From the NCBI GenBank assembly GCA_023853785.1, contig JAJIRX010000711.1:62001-126000 (forward strand): 64,000 bases of DNA, in the 5' to 3' direction. The position numbers were made by a program, and so were the translations under genes. Positions 52,010 through 63,349 of the stretch are shown here, in pieces; positions within the stretch are counted from its first letter, which is position 1, and every line of letters begins with the position of its first letter. A model generated the notes under the pieces. That model made no database searches. It was given only the letters and a program-made list of their open reading frames with translations, and was not told where the DNA came from. The stretch comes from Psilocybe azurescens (lineage: Eukaryota > Basidiomycota > Agaricomycetes > Agaricales > Agrocybaceae).

Positions 52010-53760
52010 GTCGCGCGTGCTGTTCATTTACAGAGCTTGCCGATAACGACCGGGTTGCGACCGAAGCAACTAAAAGTCGGTAAAGTGGAGTATAAAAAGG
52101 TATAAAAGCTATTCATCGGCGTTCTCTCTTAAATTCTCAGGAAGACTTATAAAATTAGGCTAATTAGCACAGTTAAGCTGTTTGATCATTTTTGTTGACT
52201 CTCAACTTTCAAGTATGAAACCAAAAGTGCAATCATGGTAATGAACTCCATTGAACACACATAACCATCAACCAGAGTCCAAAAATTGGCCTGAAAAAGA
52301 TTGCATGCTGTTGTTCTTAACCATTTCATTGTGCACACCTTGAAAGCCTGGCATCACCAGGCTCACTGAGGAGTCACGCGGAGAATGACAGGACCACGAT
52401 ATATTGATAGAACGACTGACTGGCTACAGGTGTGTACGGTGTATAATAGGGAGGTTCAAAGTTGAGCGAACTCGGATTCGATCTCGTATTTCACAGCCTT
52501 ACATAACATATTTTCAAGCCCCACCATGTCACTGGTTATCACGCTGTTGCCATTGCCAACTGATCTCATGCAGATAATATATGAAAACCTTTATAGGTGC
52601 TCTTTCGGCACTTTTGAAACTTTATTCAGGTAGTTAGTAGTTACCGTTGAATAAATCCATACTGTAAATATTAAACAAACAAAATGCGTCGAAGTGCATT
52701 AAAAATGGATCGAAAACGCGTCACAATCTTGTGGGCACGGACTGTTGTCATGATCTCTAAATCACTCCAAGCCAGGGCACTAATGGAATGCAATGTTAGA
52801 AACAGGGAGAGAAACTTGACAAGGGACGAAACAGAGCATAGGAACTTGAAGATGATCTTGATAACGAAAAGCATCCTACCCCCAAATGGACTCTTAGATA
52901 TACAAGCTCGCTGCTCTCAACAAATTGAGTTCTAGCAGATATAATAGCATAGAGTGGTATATTTCTATTCCCATGCCTCTTAGCACATCATCTGCTTGCG
53001 GCACGATAATAAACAGAATCAAAATAAAAATGAAAAATGAAACAAAAAGCATCCGGTCACACTAAAGTCACAGCGGAACTTGAATTTTGCGATTACAAAT
53101 CATAGAATACGAGAACGAGAATCCGAGTTCGCTCAACTTTGAACCTCCCTGATGTGTGATGTGTGAGAGAGAAGTCAGTGTCGAAGGAATGGGTTGGGGA
53201 TCGCAATCACGTGCACGTAAATGTAGAAGATAAGATAATACGGAAAAGAGCTGTGGTAAGACTGGGGCGCCAGGCTTACACACCTGTTCACTACCTTTCG
53301 GGTAAGTAAGTACAAGACAAATCGATCAAGAACAGCAGGTTCGGCGAGCTAGCGAAAATACAAGCATCGTCGATTGTGCCGAAAGATCATTTCATCGCAA
53401 GCATACTACCCAGCTCGTCAACTAAGAGGAATGCGAGGAAATTGTATTTGAGTGCAGTATGTTGCTGACAAGCCTGTTGAAGTAGTCTAGTATTCCAGTT
53501 TGTTGACAGTGACAATTACATGTAAATCATATGTGCAGGCGCGTGGATTCCAATTGATATTGCTCGAGAGTCGAAGGTTTTAGAAGTCTCTAACCCAATA
53601 AGCGCCAGAGCTCTCAAGATGATGCACCGGCATTTTCCGATTTGGCTATACAGTTGCTCAACGGTGGCTTCCGTAGTGCCGTCTGGACCAAACAATCATC
53701 AACAAGTCGCCAAAAGTTCACCAGGCAGTCACCGCCCTCAACGCCCTCAAGACCGATATA
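52010..53760. other. Intergenic region containing an inverted-repeat element
   Basis: No gene is recognised between the DNA ligase start and RPS11. The short open frame at 52684-52935 has no recognisable features. Most of the stretch is taken by the element at 52448-53150. The region 53151-53760 should hold the RPS11 promoter. Confidence 0.5.
52448..53150. mobile_element. MITE-like element with 32-bp perfect terminal inverted repeats
   Basis: The 32 bases at 52448-52479, starting AGGGAGGTTCAAAGTTGAGC, recur as an exact reverse complement at 53119-53150. Just inside both ends the sequence ATACGAGA is also shared in inverted form. The interior is about 640 bp, A/T-rich, and without a transposase-like frame. 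This is the structure of a non-autonomous DNA transposon. A target-site duplication is not clear from the flanks. Confidence 0.6.
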
Positions 53761-54499
53761 ATGGCTGACCATCAAGTACGAAACTGTTGCTTGTCCTCGT
53801 AGCGCTGGGTAGCTAAACGAATTCTCGAATTCAGATCGAAAAGGCGTACCAAAAGCAGGATATTTTCCTCAACACCAAAGCTCGTGGTGGGTCTTGTAAC
53901 CTGGGATAGTGCTCGAACGCGGATCTGATATTGGGGGTAGGTGGCAAAAGGTCTCCACCAGGGAGAAGCGCTGGTACAAGGATGTCGGTCTTGGATTCAA
54001 GACCCCTCGGAGGCGATCAACGGCACTTACGTTGGTGCGTCGTTTGTTTCTGTCATTTGATCCCTTACTCAGTGTGCCCTTGATCAGACAAGAAATGTCC
54101 CTTCACTGGTGACATCTCGATTCGCGGCCGTATTCTTACAGGAAAGGTTGTCTCGACCAAAATGAATCGAACCATCGTCATCCGTCGCGACTATCTCCAT
54201 TATATTCCCAAATACAGTGCGTATCGCAGAAACTATACACTTGGTATCTGTGCTAACTGCTTGTTTTCAGACCGTTATGAGAAGCGTCACAAGAACCTGG
54301 CCGCTCACTTGTCGCCCGCTTTCCGTGCGGATATTGGTGATGTTGTCACTGTTGGTATGTTGGAGCAAGCATATTATGCTGAAGATGACATGCTGATCAT
54401 ATATTAGGACAATGCCGACCTCTGTCGAAGACCGTTCGTTTCAACGTTCTCCGAGTATCCAAGAGCAAGGCTGCTACCAAGACCTTCGGCAAGTTCTAG
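53761..54499 (+). CDS. RPS11: Cytosolic ribosomal protein S11 (uS17), frame-broken
   Basis: Small-subunit protein uS17. Exon 1 is MADHQ, exon 2 gives [18 protein letters not shown]. Then [34 protein letters not shown] and [20 protein letters not shown] follow. Later parts are [40 protein letters not shown] and TKTFGKF with TAG at 54497-54499. After GFKTP the frame gives RRRSTALTL. One more C in the C4 run 54003-54006 gives [12 protein letters not shown], the expected uS17 sequence. A second one-base problem may lie near 53950, between KARG and TREKRWYK, unless a weak splice donor is used there. As an essential gene it is probably intact in the organism. Confidence 0.88.
54003..54006 (+). other. 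One-base frame break in RPS11 at a C4 run
   Basis: With four C the reading is [12 protein letters not shown]; with five it is [12 protein letters not shown], which continues across the next intron into DKKCPFTGD. No intron can sit here. Confidence 0.85.
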
Positions 54500-54805
54500 A
54501 CGTATCAGTAGCTGTATTACTCTAGGAATCTATGTTTTTTGTGCTATGCCATACACTATGATTTAATGAAATTGAGAAGACCAAATAAGGACCAAACAAT
54601 GATGGGAGTTGTGCTGGTGGAATTGGGCGGGATCAAGTCTGCAGCTGTGCTTGTTCTCATTAAACCAACTAGACGACGATTTACATAACTCTTTCTCCTG
54701 TAACGTCGTCCTCAGAATTCAAAGCTGGCTCCTACTCTTTTATCCGTTTTCACTTCCCGACTGTCAAAATCGCGGCCTCAGTCCCCACAACCGCCAGGTG
54801 CATCC

Positions 54806-56448
54806 ATGGGCCAGCAGCCCTCAAAGAAGTCCAAGAAGGCCAGTAAAGACAAAGGCAGAGAGTCGCCCGCAGATGGCGCTGCAAATGAAGTCCAGCAAGA
54901 TCTCAACGATGACAACACACCACAGAGTTCGATATCGCGCGCAACAGCCCCCTCCACGGCTCATGGTTCCGATTCAAGTTCACTTCCGAACGGAAATCCC
55001 TCTATCAATGTTTCTGATCCCGCAGGAGCTACAATCCCTTCAGCTGCAAATAGCTCTAGGGCCCATGGTTCCCCATATCCCGCACAGGCCACTATCCCCA
55101 GTATCGAAACAGCTCAACTCTCAGATTCTCTCCCCTCTCCACTTCCATCGCCAATGACCGCGTCTCTTCCTTTGGATATCCCTGTCACCCAAACAATTCT
55201 TTCCAATGGCAACCCTCTTAGCCCTAGTTCAATGAACAGCAATGGCAATGCTACCACAAGCGAATCTGTGGGAAACGGAGGCGCCAGGGAAAGGTTGAAG
55301 CAATTCGATGTCGATGACATGATTCAACGCCTACTCGATGTTGGCTATACAGGCAAAGTTAGCAAGTCGCTCTGCCTCAAGAATACGGAAATAACCGCAA
55401 TATGTCTTGCTGCGCGAGATGTGTTCCTCAGCCAACCGACATTGGTTGAACTATCGCCTCCCGTCAAAATTGTCGGTGACGTGCATGGCCAATACTCCGA
55501 CCTCATTCGTTTGTTCGAGATGTGTGGCTTCCCTCCGGCTGCCAATTATCTGTTTTTGGGCGATTATGTTGATCGCGGAAAACAAAGTCTCGAGACTATC
55601 TTACTCCTCCTATGTTACAAGATCAAGTATCCCGAAAACTTCTTCCTCCTTCGAGGTAATCACGAGTGTGCGAATGTCACACGAGGTACGTTTATGTGTT
55701 TCTTTGTCAAATATGCCCTAATTAGCGTGCAGTTTACGGCTTTTACGACGAATGCAAACGGCGGTGTAACATCAAAACGTGGAAGACGTTTATAGATGTT
55801 TTCAACTGCCTCCCTATCGCTGCCATTGTGGCATCCAAGATCTTCTGTGTGCATGGAGGACTTTCGCCTTCGTTGCATTCCATGGAGGACATTAAACGCA
55901 TTCAACGCCCCACTGACGTACCTGATTACGGACTCCTCAACGATCTGCTTTGGTCGGATCCTTCAGATACAGCATTAGACTGGGAAGATAATGAAAGGGG
56001 CGTTAGTTATTGTTTCGGCAAAGCTATCATCAACGAGTTCTTGGTACGGTACGACATGGATCTTATATGCCGTGCCCATATGGTCGTAGAAGATGGCTAC
56101 GAGTTTTGGAACGACCGCACGCTAGTGACGGTATTCAGTGCACCGAATTATTGCGGTGGTAAGTTTTCCTGTCATACCTGTCAAATGCTTCCAGGTCTGA
56201 CTTCATCTCATCAGAATTTGACAATTACGGTGCTTGTATGAGGTGTGCTACTTCTTATTCTTTGTTCTGTGCCACTGCTGAGTACAAAATAGTGTTTCTG
56301 AGGATTTGCTCTGTGCTTTCGAGCTTCTTAAGCCTTTAGACGGTGCTGCACTGCGAAAGGAAATGACCAAGGCCAAACGGAAAAGGTGAGTCCTTGGTTC
56401 GAAGCCTCGATGTTGCGATAGACCAACTGAGTCAACAGTACAGTGTAA
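54806..56448 (+). CDS. PP1-like phosphatase of the Ppz type
   Basis: Ppz phosphatases are fungal PP1 relatives that affect salt tolerance and cation balance. The start [20 protein letters not shown] has Gly2 and a basic patch, fitting N-myristoylation and membrane binding. A Ser/Pro/Asn-rich extension of about 165 residues precedes the catalytic domain. Metallophosphatase motifs are all present: GDVHGQ, GDYVDRG, LLRGNHE, plus [20 protein letters not shown] and FSAPNYCG. The gene ends KRKSTV after an intron within the AAA AGT codons, with TAA at 56446-56448. Introns also follow ANVTR and NYCG. The N-terminal extension separates it from ordinary PP1; no regulatory subunit is nearby. Confidence 0.92.
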
Positions 56449-57452
56449 TGGCAACTGCCTGAGCCAGTCTCGTTGCTTGCCGTCGTTTCGAGGCTGTGTG
56501 GAGCGTAGCGACACCTCGTCCGCGTGCCCTCGACACGCTGGCGTGTGCTCTTGTTGATCCGAAGGAATAACTCATAATAACTGCCCACCAGTCTTGTGGC
56601 CTGGGCTCTCATCGTCCCTGAGGCTATTCTAGCACTTGGAATCCTTTATCATATATCACCAATCGGCTCACAACAGAAACGAATATCCACCCATGAAGTA
56701 CCTTTTTTGCTCCAGATCATTAATACACTCCCTATACATCTTCGGCATCCATCACCCCATCACCCCCATCATCCCCAGCACTCTTTTTGCTTTCAGCCCT
56801 TTTGCATCACTCAACTGCACCACGCACGTCACGGCCCAGTCCGGCACAGCAAAATTCTCCTGGACTTTGTAATCTAATTTGTTTCCTCATTCTTTTCGCA
56901 CTCCATATTGGGTATATCTTTTCTGTAGTACTGTCTTTTGAGATGACTGGTTTATTTTATTTTCTCTGTTTGCCTTTCTTTCATGCTATCTAATGATTTC
57001 CTGTCAATTTTCTTCTGTGTTACGATTGTTCTTTCTCTCTTACTCTCTATTTTTTGTCGCTCAGTACATACAAGCACTTATGTCATTCCAAGCTTCTGGC
57101 CAATCATGAAACGTTCTCAACTGATGATTCATGAACGAGATCTGCATCAAGGTCCAGAATGATCCAAATATGGTTATCTCAGAACTATTTATATCCAACA
57201 CATATTGGCATTTTTGGAATCGGAGCATATAACCCCTAGACACAACAGCAAGAGTGAGGTAATCGCTTTCTGTATAGATTTATTGCATTTCCCAAAACAG
57301 TACAATCTATTTATCTTTCCGTATCTAACCGTGACGTATCATAAGATAGAAGTATGTGGGAGGAAGAGGGCATGGGTATATGTCGTTGCATGATCATTAT
57401 GAATGAAGGTGATGCGAAAAGCGTCCTTCCGGGAATTTAAGATAGATGAAAT
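56449..57452. other. Intergenic region between convergent genes
   Basis: About 1 kb between the 3' ends of the phosphatase and the transporter genes. It is pyrimidine-rich on the plus strand (many CTTTT and TTTCT runs at 56.87-57.06 kb) and shows no recognisable gene. Confidence 0.5.
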
Positions 57453-59038
57453 TTATGGTCTCTTCGTAAACGTTTCGTAAGCCAGAACGGCGAATGCGAG
57501 CACTATCACCCCAGAGCCCGTGAAACTCCAGAAGGTGATAGTCTCCATCCCAGAGCCGAAGATGATCTATAGTTTATGACAATAAAATGAGATAATGTGA
57601 TGCGATGTTAGTTTTGGTAGACACTCACGTCGGATAACAGGACGAGAACAATAGTCAATAAGTTCCCGACGGAAACGATGATCGGACCCCATACGCCCAG
57701 TAAGATCTCAAAAATACAGATTTAGCTAAGGCATTCATGCGCTTCGAACTGGTAAAAGACTGACCATGAAGCCTGCATTGAAGATCACGCCGGACAATGC
57801 GATACCCAAGATAGTAAGGGCGGTCGTAGCATTAGACGGAAGTCTGAACACCTCTGCACCAGACCAATGCAGGAAAGGGATTGGGATCCACAACACCATG
57901 GTAGTGCACAAACCCATGAGCGAAGTTAAGAGATTCGGATGAAACCCGAAAGGAGGGGGTAGACGGCATCTTCTAAGTCGACGTCGATGCTGGCGCTTAC
58001 TGTCTCGTCGTCGTCCGGTATTTGCTCGTATACGAGATGTGATGCGACCTCGGGGTCGGATGGTAGGGCCGCGTATATCTTATATAACACCTGATATAAC
58101 CCATATCCGAAGGATGCCACGAGAGTGAGAAGATTGCCCAGCAGCGGCGCAGTGGGCTTGAGAGATATGTCGGCGGAGGTGGCAAGGTTCCCAGCGACAG
58201 GTTCTTTCTCTGTTGATGCCGTACTGCCGCCATAAACAACTGCGACAGTCCCTAGGGTCGCTAACAGAACTGCGAGAAGACGTCTATATTCCCATTTTAG
58301 GTTGAAGAGTTTCACAGTGATTAAATATGCAAAGAAAGCATTGGTATTCCATATAGCTTGGAATAATTGGGCGCTCAGTGAATAACGAGTTGATTCGAAG
58401 TTTGAAGCAACTCACCAGTAACGTCGCTTACGCTGAGAGTTGAAAATCAGATGAGCACAGTCTATGCGTAGTAAACATGCGAGAGTACTTACGATGCTAA
58501 TGATACAGCCAGAAACCAAAGCAATGCGGGGAAAGTACTGCCCAACGTTAAACAGAGCACGAGTCTGAGGAATCTAGCGCGAGGGAATCTGGAGCCTGAG
58601 GACTTCTGACCAGGTTCGAGGTGATTCGAAATTGCAAGACCAAGCCCTTTGAATAGTGATACAGTAGTGTGATTGGTGGTAGCACGAAGATACAGAAGAT
58701 GCAAAGGGAATATTATCGAGAATGACGAATGTACGAGATAACTAGAATCGATGGATTATCAGCTGTTTAGCAGGATACGGCAGTGTATTTCAAATTTCGT
58801 CTCACAAGATGAAGAAGGGTTGGCGATAGCCGAGGTTTGTTTGCACGTACTATCGAAACATACATCGATTAATTAACGTCCTTGAAGAGGAAAAAGCATA
58901 GCTCACTTGGGTTAGCTGACTCTCTATGACGAAAGCAAAAAGTGTGAATATGAATAAAATGACAGCCCACCGACCGCCAAGGTGCGGGATGGCAAGTGCG
59001 TCTGGGGATCTAGTATGCATTAAGAGAGAATCATGCAA
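57453..59038 (-). CDS. EamA/SLC35F-like transporter
   Basis: Multi-span drug/metabolite transporter superfamily protein; fungal relatives are found in vacuolar or Golgi membranes. Start MHDSLLMHTRSPDALAIPHL, with spans WAVILFIFTLFAFVIESQLT, FFILYLVHSSFSIIFPLHLL and LVLCLTLGSTFPALLWFLAV. The signature SDVTAIWNTNAFFAYLITVK precedes YRRLLAVLLATLGTVAVVYG. Next are LLTLVASFGYGLYQVLYKIY, an acidic loop DDDETVSASIDVDLEDAVYP, then LLTSLMGLCTTMVLWIPIPF and ILGIALSGVIFNAGF. The last spans read IIVSVGNLLTIVLVLLSDII and WSFTGSGVIVLAFAVLAY, ending ETFTKRP. About ten helices fit the family. The substrate is not known. Confidence 0.82.
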
Positions 59039-59310
59039 TCTATGCTGGGTTTATATGGTCTGGTTTCACCGAATAGCGAATAGGTGGTAAATATGGCCTA
59101 GCCTCAGAAGGACAGAAAGATAAAACTGAACCTGCAGTAGCCGAACGTGTTTGAATCTTCGCTGACAGCGCTGAGCGGACGAAGGAAGTCGGAACTAGGA
59201 CCGAGGTCTCTAATTGTGCATTACATCACGTGCTATTCGCTGTTATTCCATCGAGACATAGGTGAACCACGACGGCCGCAAAACTTTTGCTCAGTCTCTA
59301 AACATACTCA
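59039..59310. promoter_or_regulatory. Divergent promoter region with an E-box
   Basis: Only 272 bp separate the transporter start (-) and the mitochondrial bL36 start (+). It contains ATCACGTGCT (core CACGTG at 59227-59232), a site used by bHLH factors. Its use here is inferred. Confidence 0.4.
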
Positions 59311-59633
59311 ATGTTGCGCGCACTGCTCTCATCCAGCCGCCCACTGGTCGCGCGTCTTCGCCTGGCCTCGCTTCCGGCCACACACCAGCCACACCACCAC
59401 CATCAACATGTCACACCGTTTGCGTCCCAAACACCAGCACTCTCGCGAGGGATGAAAGTTCGGTCGTCTGTTAAGGTCATGTGTGATGGATGCAATGTCG
59501 TTAGACGAAAGGGAAGGGTGTATGTTGTGTGCTCAAAGAACCCCAAGCATAAACAGGTACGTCGTCCGTTTTCTTGTTCGGGATTACACCGGCTCTGGGT
59601 TGCTGACTTTTGAGGTTGTAGCGTCAAGGATAG
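59311..59633 (+). CDS. Mitochondrial ribosomal protein bL36m
   Basis: Large-subunit mitoribosome protein. The first 46 residues ([20 protein letters not shown]...) are an Arg/Ser-rich mitochondrial targeting sequence. The mature part [20 protein letters not shown] then [16 protein letters not shown] is a bacterial-type L36 with the CxxC...C...H zinc pattern. One intron lies after KHKQ (donor GTACGT), and the last exon codes only RQG and TAG at 59631-59633. Confidence 0.93.
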
Positions 59634-59753
59634 CTTCGCCGATTGGACTGGAGTTATTATAGCGGCTTGTAAACCCGACCAGGACTGAAAAACGTTGATC
59701 ATGACATTTATTTATTTATTCAATCATTGCGCTATTCCCTCTAATGATACGAC

Positions 59754-60438
59754 CTATAACTCCCGCACCCACATCTGGAACTCGTACTTGACACCATTCT
59801 CCTCCTGCTCTCCCTCGGGCACCTCGAACCCAACCCATTCTTTCAGATCAGCATGTGGTGATCGTGTCCACTTCGGGTCATCCTTCACAAAGTCGGTCAT
59901 GAATACATCGCAGTCTTCGAACGCGGGGGACAGGATGCGGGTGATCAAGACGCGGTCAACACATGGTTCCGTTGGAGAGAGCGGGAGCGCCAGCGATTCC
60001 GCGTACAATGTCGCCCCTCCTGTGATGAATCCCCGGTGCAGGTTTTTGGCATCGGGGTTTGAAGGATCTATAAGTGAGACTGCAGACCCGAGACTATCTT
60101 TGAGCACAGCCGATCCTGCTGTTGTTCCCCTGCTCAGAGAAAAAATGTTGAGGGTGTCAAGCGTGAGGTTTTGAGAGCATTAGGAATACAACGAACAGAT
60201 CATAGTCTTGGTTTCTGCTAACTATGACATTTAAGCGCCTGGGAAGCGGCCTGTGTTTCTTGGGTATACTCTCCCAACTCTTCCTTCCCATGATGACTAC
60301 ATTTTGTCGACCTTCTGGTGCGGTGGTGGTGGCGTCAGAGAAATATTTCAGTTCTTTAGGAAGTCTCCATGGGAGGCGCGAGTTGGCGCCGATACCGTTA
60401 GCCTTGGTGGCTGCGACGATGATGGTGAAACGAGACAT
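59754..60438 (-). CDS. Dihydrofolate reductase
   Basis: It reduces dihydrofolate to tetrahydrofolate with NADPH, needed for thymidylate and purine synthesis. Start at 60438: MSRFTIIVAATKANGIGANS, then RLPWRLPKELKYFSDATTTA with the LPW loop and acidic residue region. NADPH-binding residues follow in VVIMGRKSWESIPKKHRPLP and RLNVIVSRNQDYDL. One intron with donor GTTCGT and acceptor GCAG leads to GTTAGSAVLKDSLGSAV. GFITGGATLYAESL is the second dinucleotide motif. The protein ends ENGVKYEFQMWVREL. Size fits fungal DHFR. It converges on the bL36m gene, with 120 bp between stops. Confidence 0.94.
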
Positions 60439-60672
60439 GAGAATAGGAGGAATTTGATGTCAGTCGTTTTTGGACGGGACTTGCATGCTAATCTAAATGA
60501 GAACCGTTCATCAAAGGCTCATTGGTGTGAATCACGGGAACAAGATATGCGTTTAGCAGATAACAGTATCAACAAACGAGACGCAACGAAAACAGGCAAA
60601 GCATGCAGATTCGACCAAAAAACATAAAAAAACCGACAATAGTAAAAATGGATATCAACGACAAGCATGAGG

Positions 60673-60697
60673 GATTCGAACGACGCGCGTTCGAATC
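60673..60697. terminator. 10-bp perfect hairpin just downstream of SGT1 stop
   Basis: GATTCGAACG pairs with CGTTCGAATC across a 5-base loop. It lies about 10 bp past the SGT1 stop, in the presumed 3' untranslated region. A role in 3' end formation is a guess; it is reported because the match is perfect. Confidence 0.3.
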
Positions 60698-60706
60698 AAA
60701 ATTGAA

Positions 60707-61481
60707 CTAGTTCCATTTCTTCCACTCAGATCCTGCAGGGGGCTTGACTTCGACTTTACCCTTTCCGACCTCGTCCCAATTGGTGCTCAAAGTTGTGCCT
60801 CCGCTTTCCTGGTAGCTCTTCAGCATCGCCCGTTTAGTATCTTCGTCAGCATCGCCGTAGATCTTCTGGAAGAAGGAGTTGAGGGTGCTGTCTCCTCCGA
60901 CGTTGGGATCCTCATCGGTCGATTTCTCTTTGTCTGCGGAGAGGATCTCGGTGGTTATACCCTCCCAATTCTTCTTGGGTTTCCTCACGCCGACGGGGGC
61001 AGCTGGCACAGACGAAGTGCTTGCGATAGGCGCAGCGGATAAAGCTTGACATAACACAAAATGAGGATCCTTCATGCGACAAAAGAGGCGCCAAACGGCT
61101 TACGATCTGGGCTATCTCCGACCAAAGTAGACCATCTGCCTTGAACGCGTTTGATGAGCCGGACTTCGACCTTCACCTTGCCCACTGTGAAATCGCTCGC
61201 ATCGGGGTCAATCTGTCCTTTCAATGGTTCGAGAACAAGAGATGTCTCGCCATGTGTATATGTAAACTGGATATCAGAGCGAGTTCAGCTCGATAAGATG
61301 AAGAGGTGTCCTTGATGTACCTTTCTAGGCTCGAATTTGATAGATACTTGGGCCGGGTCTGCGCCACGGTCAAATATCGACAGTGTCACTTTCTCGTCTG
61401 TCTCGTAGAACTCGTGTCTTCAGAAAGCGCAATTAGTTGAGGAGTAATGAGAGAACAGGGAAACTACCTGAGAGCAGTCAT
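60707..61481 (-). CDS. SGT1-like CS-SGS protein without TPR
   Basis: SGT1 is an Hsp90 co-chaperone for kinetochore and SCF assembly. Start at 61481 gives MTALRHEFYETDEKVTLSIF, straight into the CS domain. It continues QVSIKFEPRKFTYTHGETSL, LVLEPLKGQIDPDASDFTVG and VKVEVRLIKRVQGRWSTLVG. The SGS domain reads KKNWEGITTEIL, LNSFFQKIYGDADEDTKRAM, LKSYQESGGTTLSTNWDEVG and ends KVEVKPPAGSEWKKWN. The TPR domain found at the N-terminus of yeast, plant and animal SGT1 is absent: only about 375 bp lie before the next gene and no coding signal is seen there. Four short introns. Confidence 0.88.
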
Positions 61482-61858
61482 TTGGTCAAACAGATGGATT
61501 AGATAGTGAGTAGGCGCTGTAAACGCTGACTATTTAAAGTGGTTCTGACTCCTTTATTCCAGTACATTCGATGCCCATTTTAGTAGTAATAAAGGTCACG
61601 TGTATGTATAAATGTAAGAGATCGATCGCAGTTAGTGCAAGGCGTTTATAGGGGCCATGGGGGCCGCTCAGTTTTCAGCGTGCTGTAGGCGAGAACAAGC
61701 GAGAACGGGCAGGACTCTCGGTTGTAGTAATAGTATAAGTACACCAAAGACGGACAAATACGTCGCTCCCCCGCAGACCCACCGTCGACGTCATCTGACT
61801 GTCCATTCCATCTCCTAACTCCAGCTTTAACTTTTACCTTGCACAGAAATCTACACAA

Positions 61859-63262
61859 ATGGCTCATGTTCCCAAGGCTGCTCTCTACTACTCTCCAATC
61901 TCCGTCTGGTCTGCAGTCGGTGCGTTTCTCGTAACTTTGCCGTTATCAAACCCCTGAATGCTCAATAAAAGTTTGCATCAGCCTTGTTGACCATGTAAAG
62001 ATTCATTCTAAAAGACCCCAGTAATCTGCATAGCTCTGACAATCGTTACAGCGAGGAGAAAGGCTATGGATCGGATGAAATCGACATTCGCTCGGTTGAT
62101 CTTAGTCAGTTACTCGGTTCCAGCTGCGTTGGCCATTACATTTCGCTGTACTGATATTGATTGTGCTGCCAGGCAAAGGCGAAAACTACGATCTGACCTT
62201 TCTTCGCCTGAATCCCAAAGGTATGTTTAAATGTACGGTATCATATTTTAGATTTACACGTTACTCGTGAACAGCAACTGTGCCTGCATTGCTTGTGCCT
62301 TACGAAAACTCTCTAACTGACGAGGCGGAAAGCCGATACAAGGCATTGAATACTACAAAGGTCAGCCATACGTGATTATGACGGGTGAATGATTTCATCA
62401 ACTCCGCTGGCAGACCATCGTAGAATTTCTAGACAAATCGCGGTCAGCCTTGTCACGCACACAAACGACATCCAGCGCGCCAGCACCTTCTCTAACGCCT
62501 GCTACCATCGCGGCGACAAACTCGTGCAAAGTGATCATCGATGACATATTGCATGTAGAAGAAGCTAATCCCAACACGTTGCACTATGTCAATGCCCGCG
62601 ATGACGAATCACTACGGGCGCTTGCAAAGGAAGTTGTCCCATCTCTAACGCAACGACAGAAAGTTCTCTCGGACCACTTGATCCAAGCGGAACAAGGGAC
62701 TGCCCGAGTTTCTGACAAAGTGAAGAAGCTGTGGTTGGATAAATTGGAGGCTATCAATGTTATTTTAACTGTACTGGCTGACGCCGAGACGCCTGAGAAC
62801 CAGCTCGGGGAGCAGGCCAGAGCACAACGACAGGCGTTCTACAAGACATCCCGTCAAGCATGGGAAACGAACTTGTCGCAGGTGTTTACCCAGCTGAGCA
62901 AAGAGATGGTCGGCCCCTATACACTCGGTGAGTTGCGCAGTCGAGTAGCCGTGGGTTGATGTTGATGGCATATTTTGTCACGGGCAGGAGACCAATTCTC
63001 GATTGCGGATTTGCATCTTGCAGGCTGGCTGAGCCGTGTAGTGAAGTTGGCCGGAGGTCAGAACAGTGATGATGGAAATACAATTGTCCGCAAGTTGGAA
63101 GGCCATATTGGTGGCGGATTTCAATTTCCCAGGGACTTTATTACTGAGCAAGCGCGACGAGAGAAGGTGAATGTGGAGAAAGGAACGAAGGTGGGGGCAT
63201 TCTGGGATGGATTGCGAGAACGATCTAGCTGGAAGAAGGTTTATAAAGAGGGGCTATTCTAA
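61859..63262 (+). CDS. Glutathione S-transferase-fold protein
   Basis: Start MAHVPKAALYYSPISVWSAV, then ALLTIEEKGYGSDEIDIRSV, DLSKGENYDLTFLRLNP and KATVPALLVPYENSL. This is a thioredoxin-fold GST N-terminal domain. The C-terminal domain is larger than usual, with LAKEVVPSLTQRQKVLSDHL, KKLWLDKLEAINVILTVLAD and DQFSIADLHLAGWLSRVVKL. Exons include a 13-nt one (61982-61994), whose inclusion gives SVWSAVALLTIEEKGYG in frame. The catalytic Ser/Tyr is not certain (YYSP region). It could be a GST enzyme or a non-catalytic relative. Confidence 0.82.
61982..61994 (+). other. Thirteen-nucleotide microexon in GST-fold gene
   Basis: CCTTGTTGACCAT lies between introns 61920-61981 (GTGCGT...ATCAG) and 61995-62051 (GTAAAG...TACAG). 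With it the protein reads WSAVALLTIEEKGY, the expected GST helix. Longer exon readings tried here go out of frame. Confidence 0.65.
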
Positions 63263-63349
63263 GTTAAAATAAGTAAATATAAACAACGGCGAGAGTGATC
63301 CGGACTTGGCAACCAACGACAAGACATACTTAGTACAACTGAAAAATAC

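Noticed and set aside
52684..52935. 84-codon open frame inside the inverted-repeat element as a transposase remnant
   Set aside because: No catalytic motif or similarity can be seen; the element looks non-coding.
60660..60700. Possible tRNA on the minus strand, because GGATTCGAAC resembles a T-arm
   Set aside because: The arms of a cloverleaf do not follow and the DNA runs straight into the SGT1 coding region; it is a simple hairpin.
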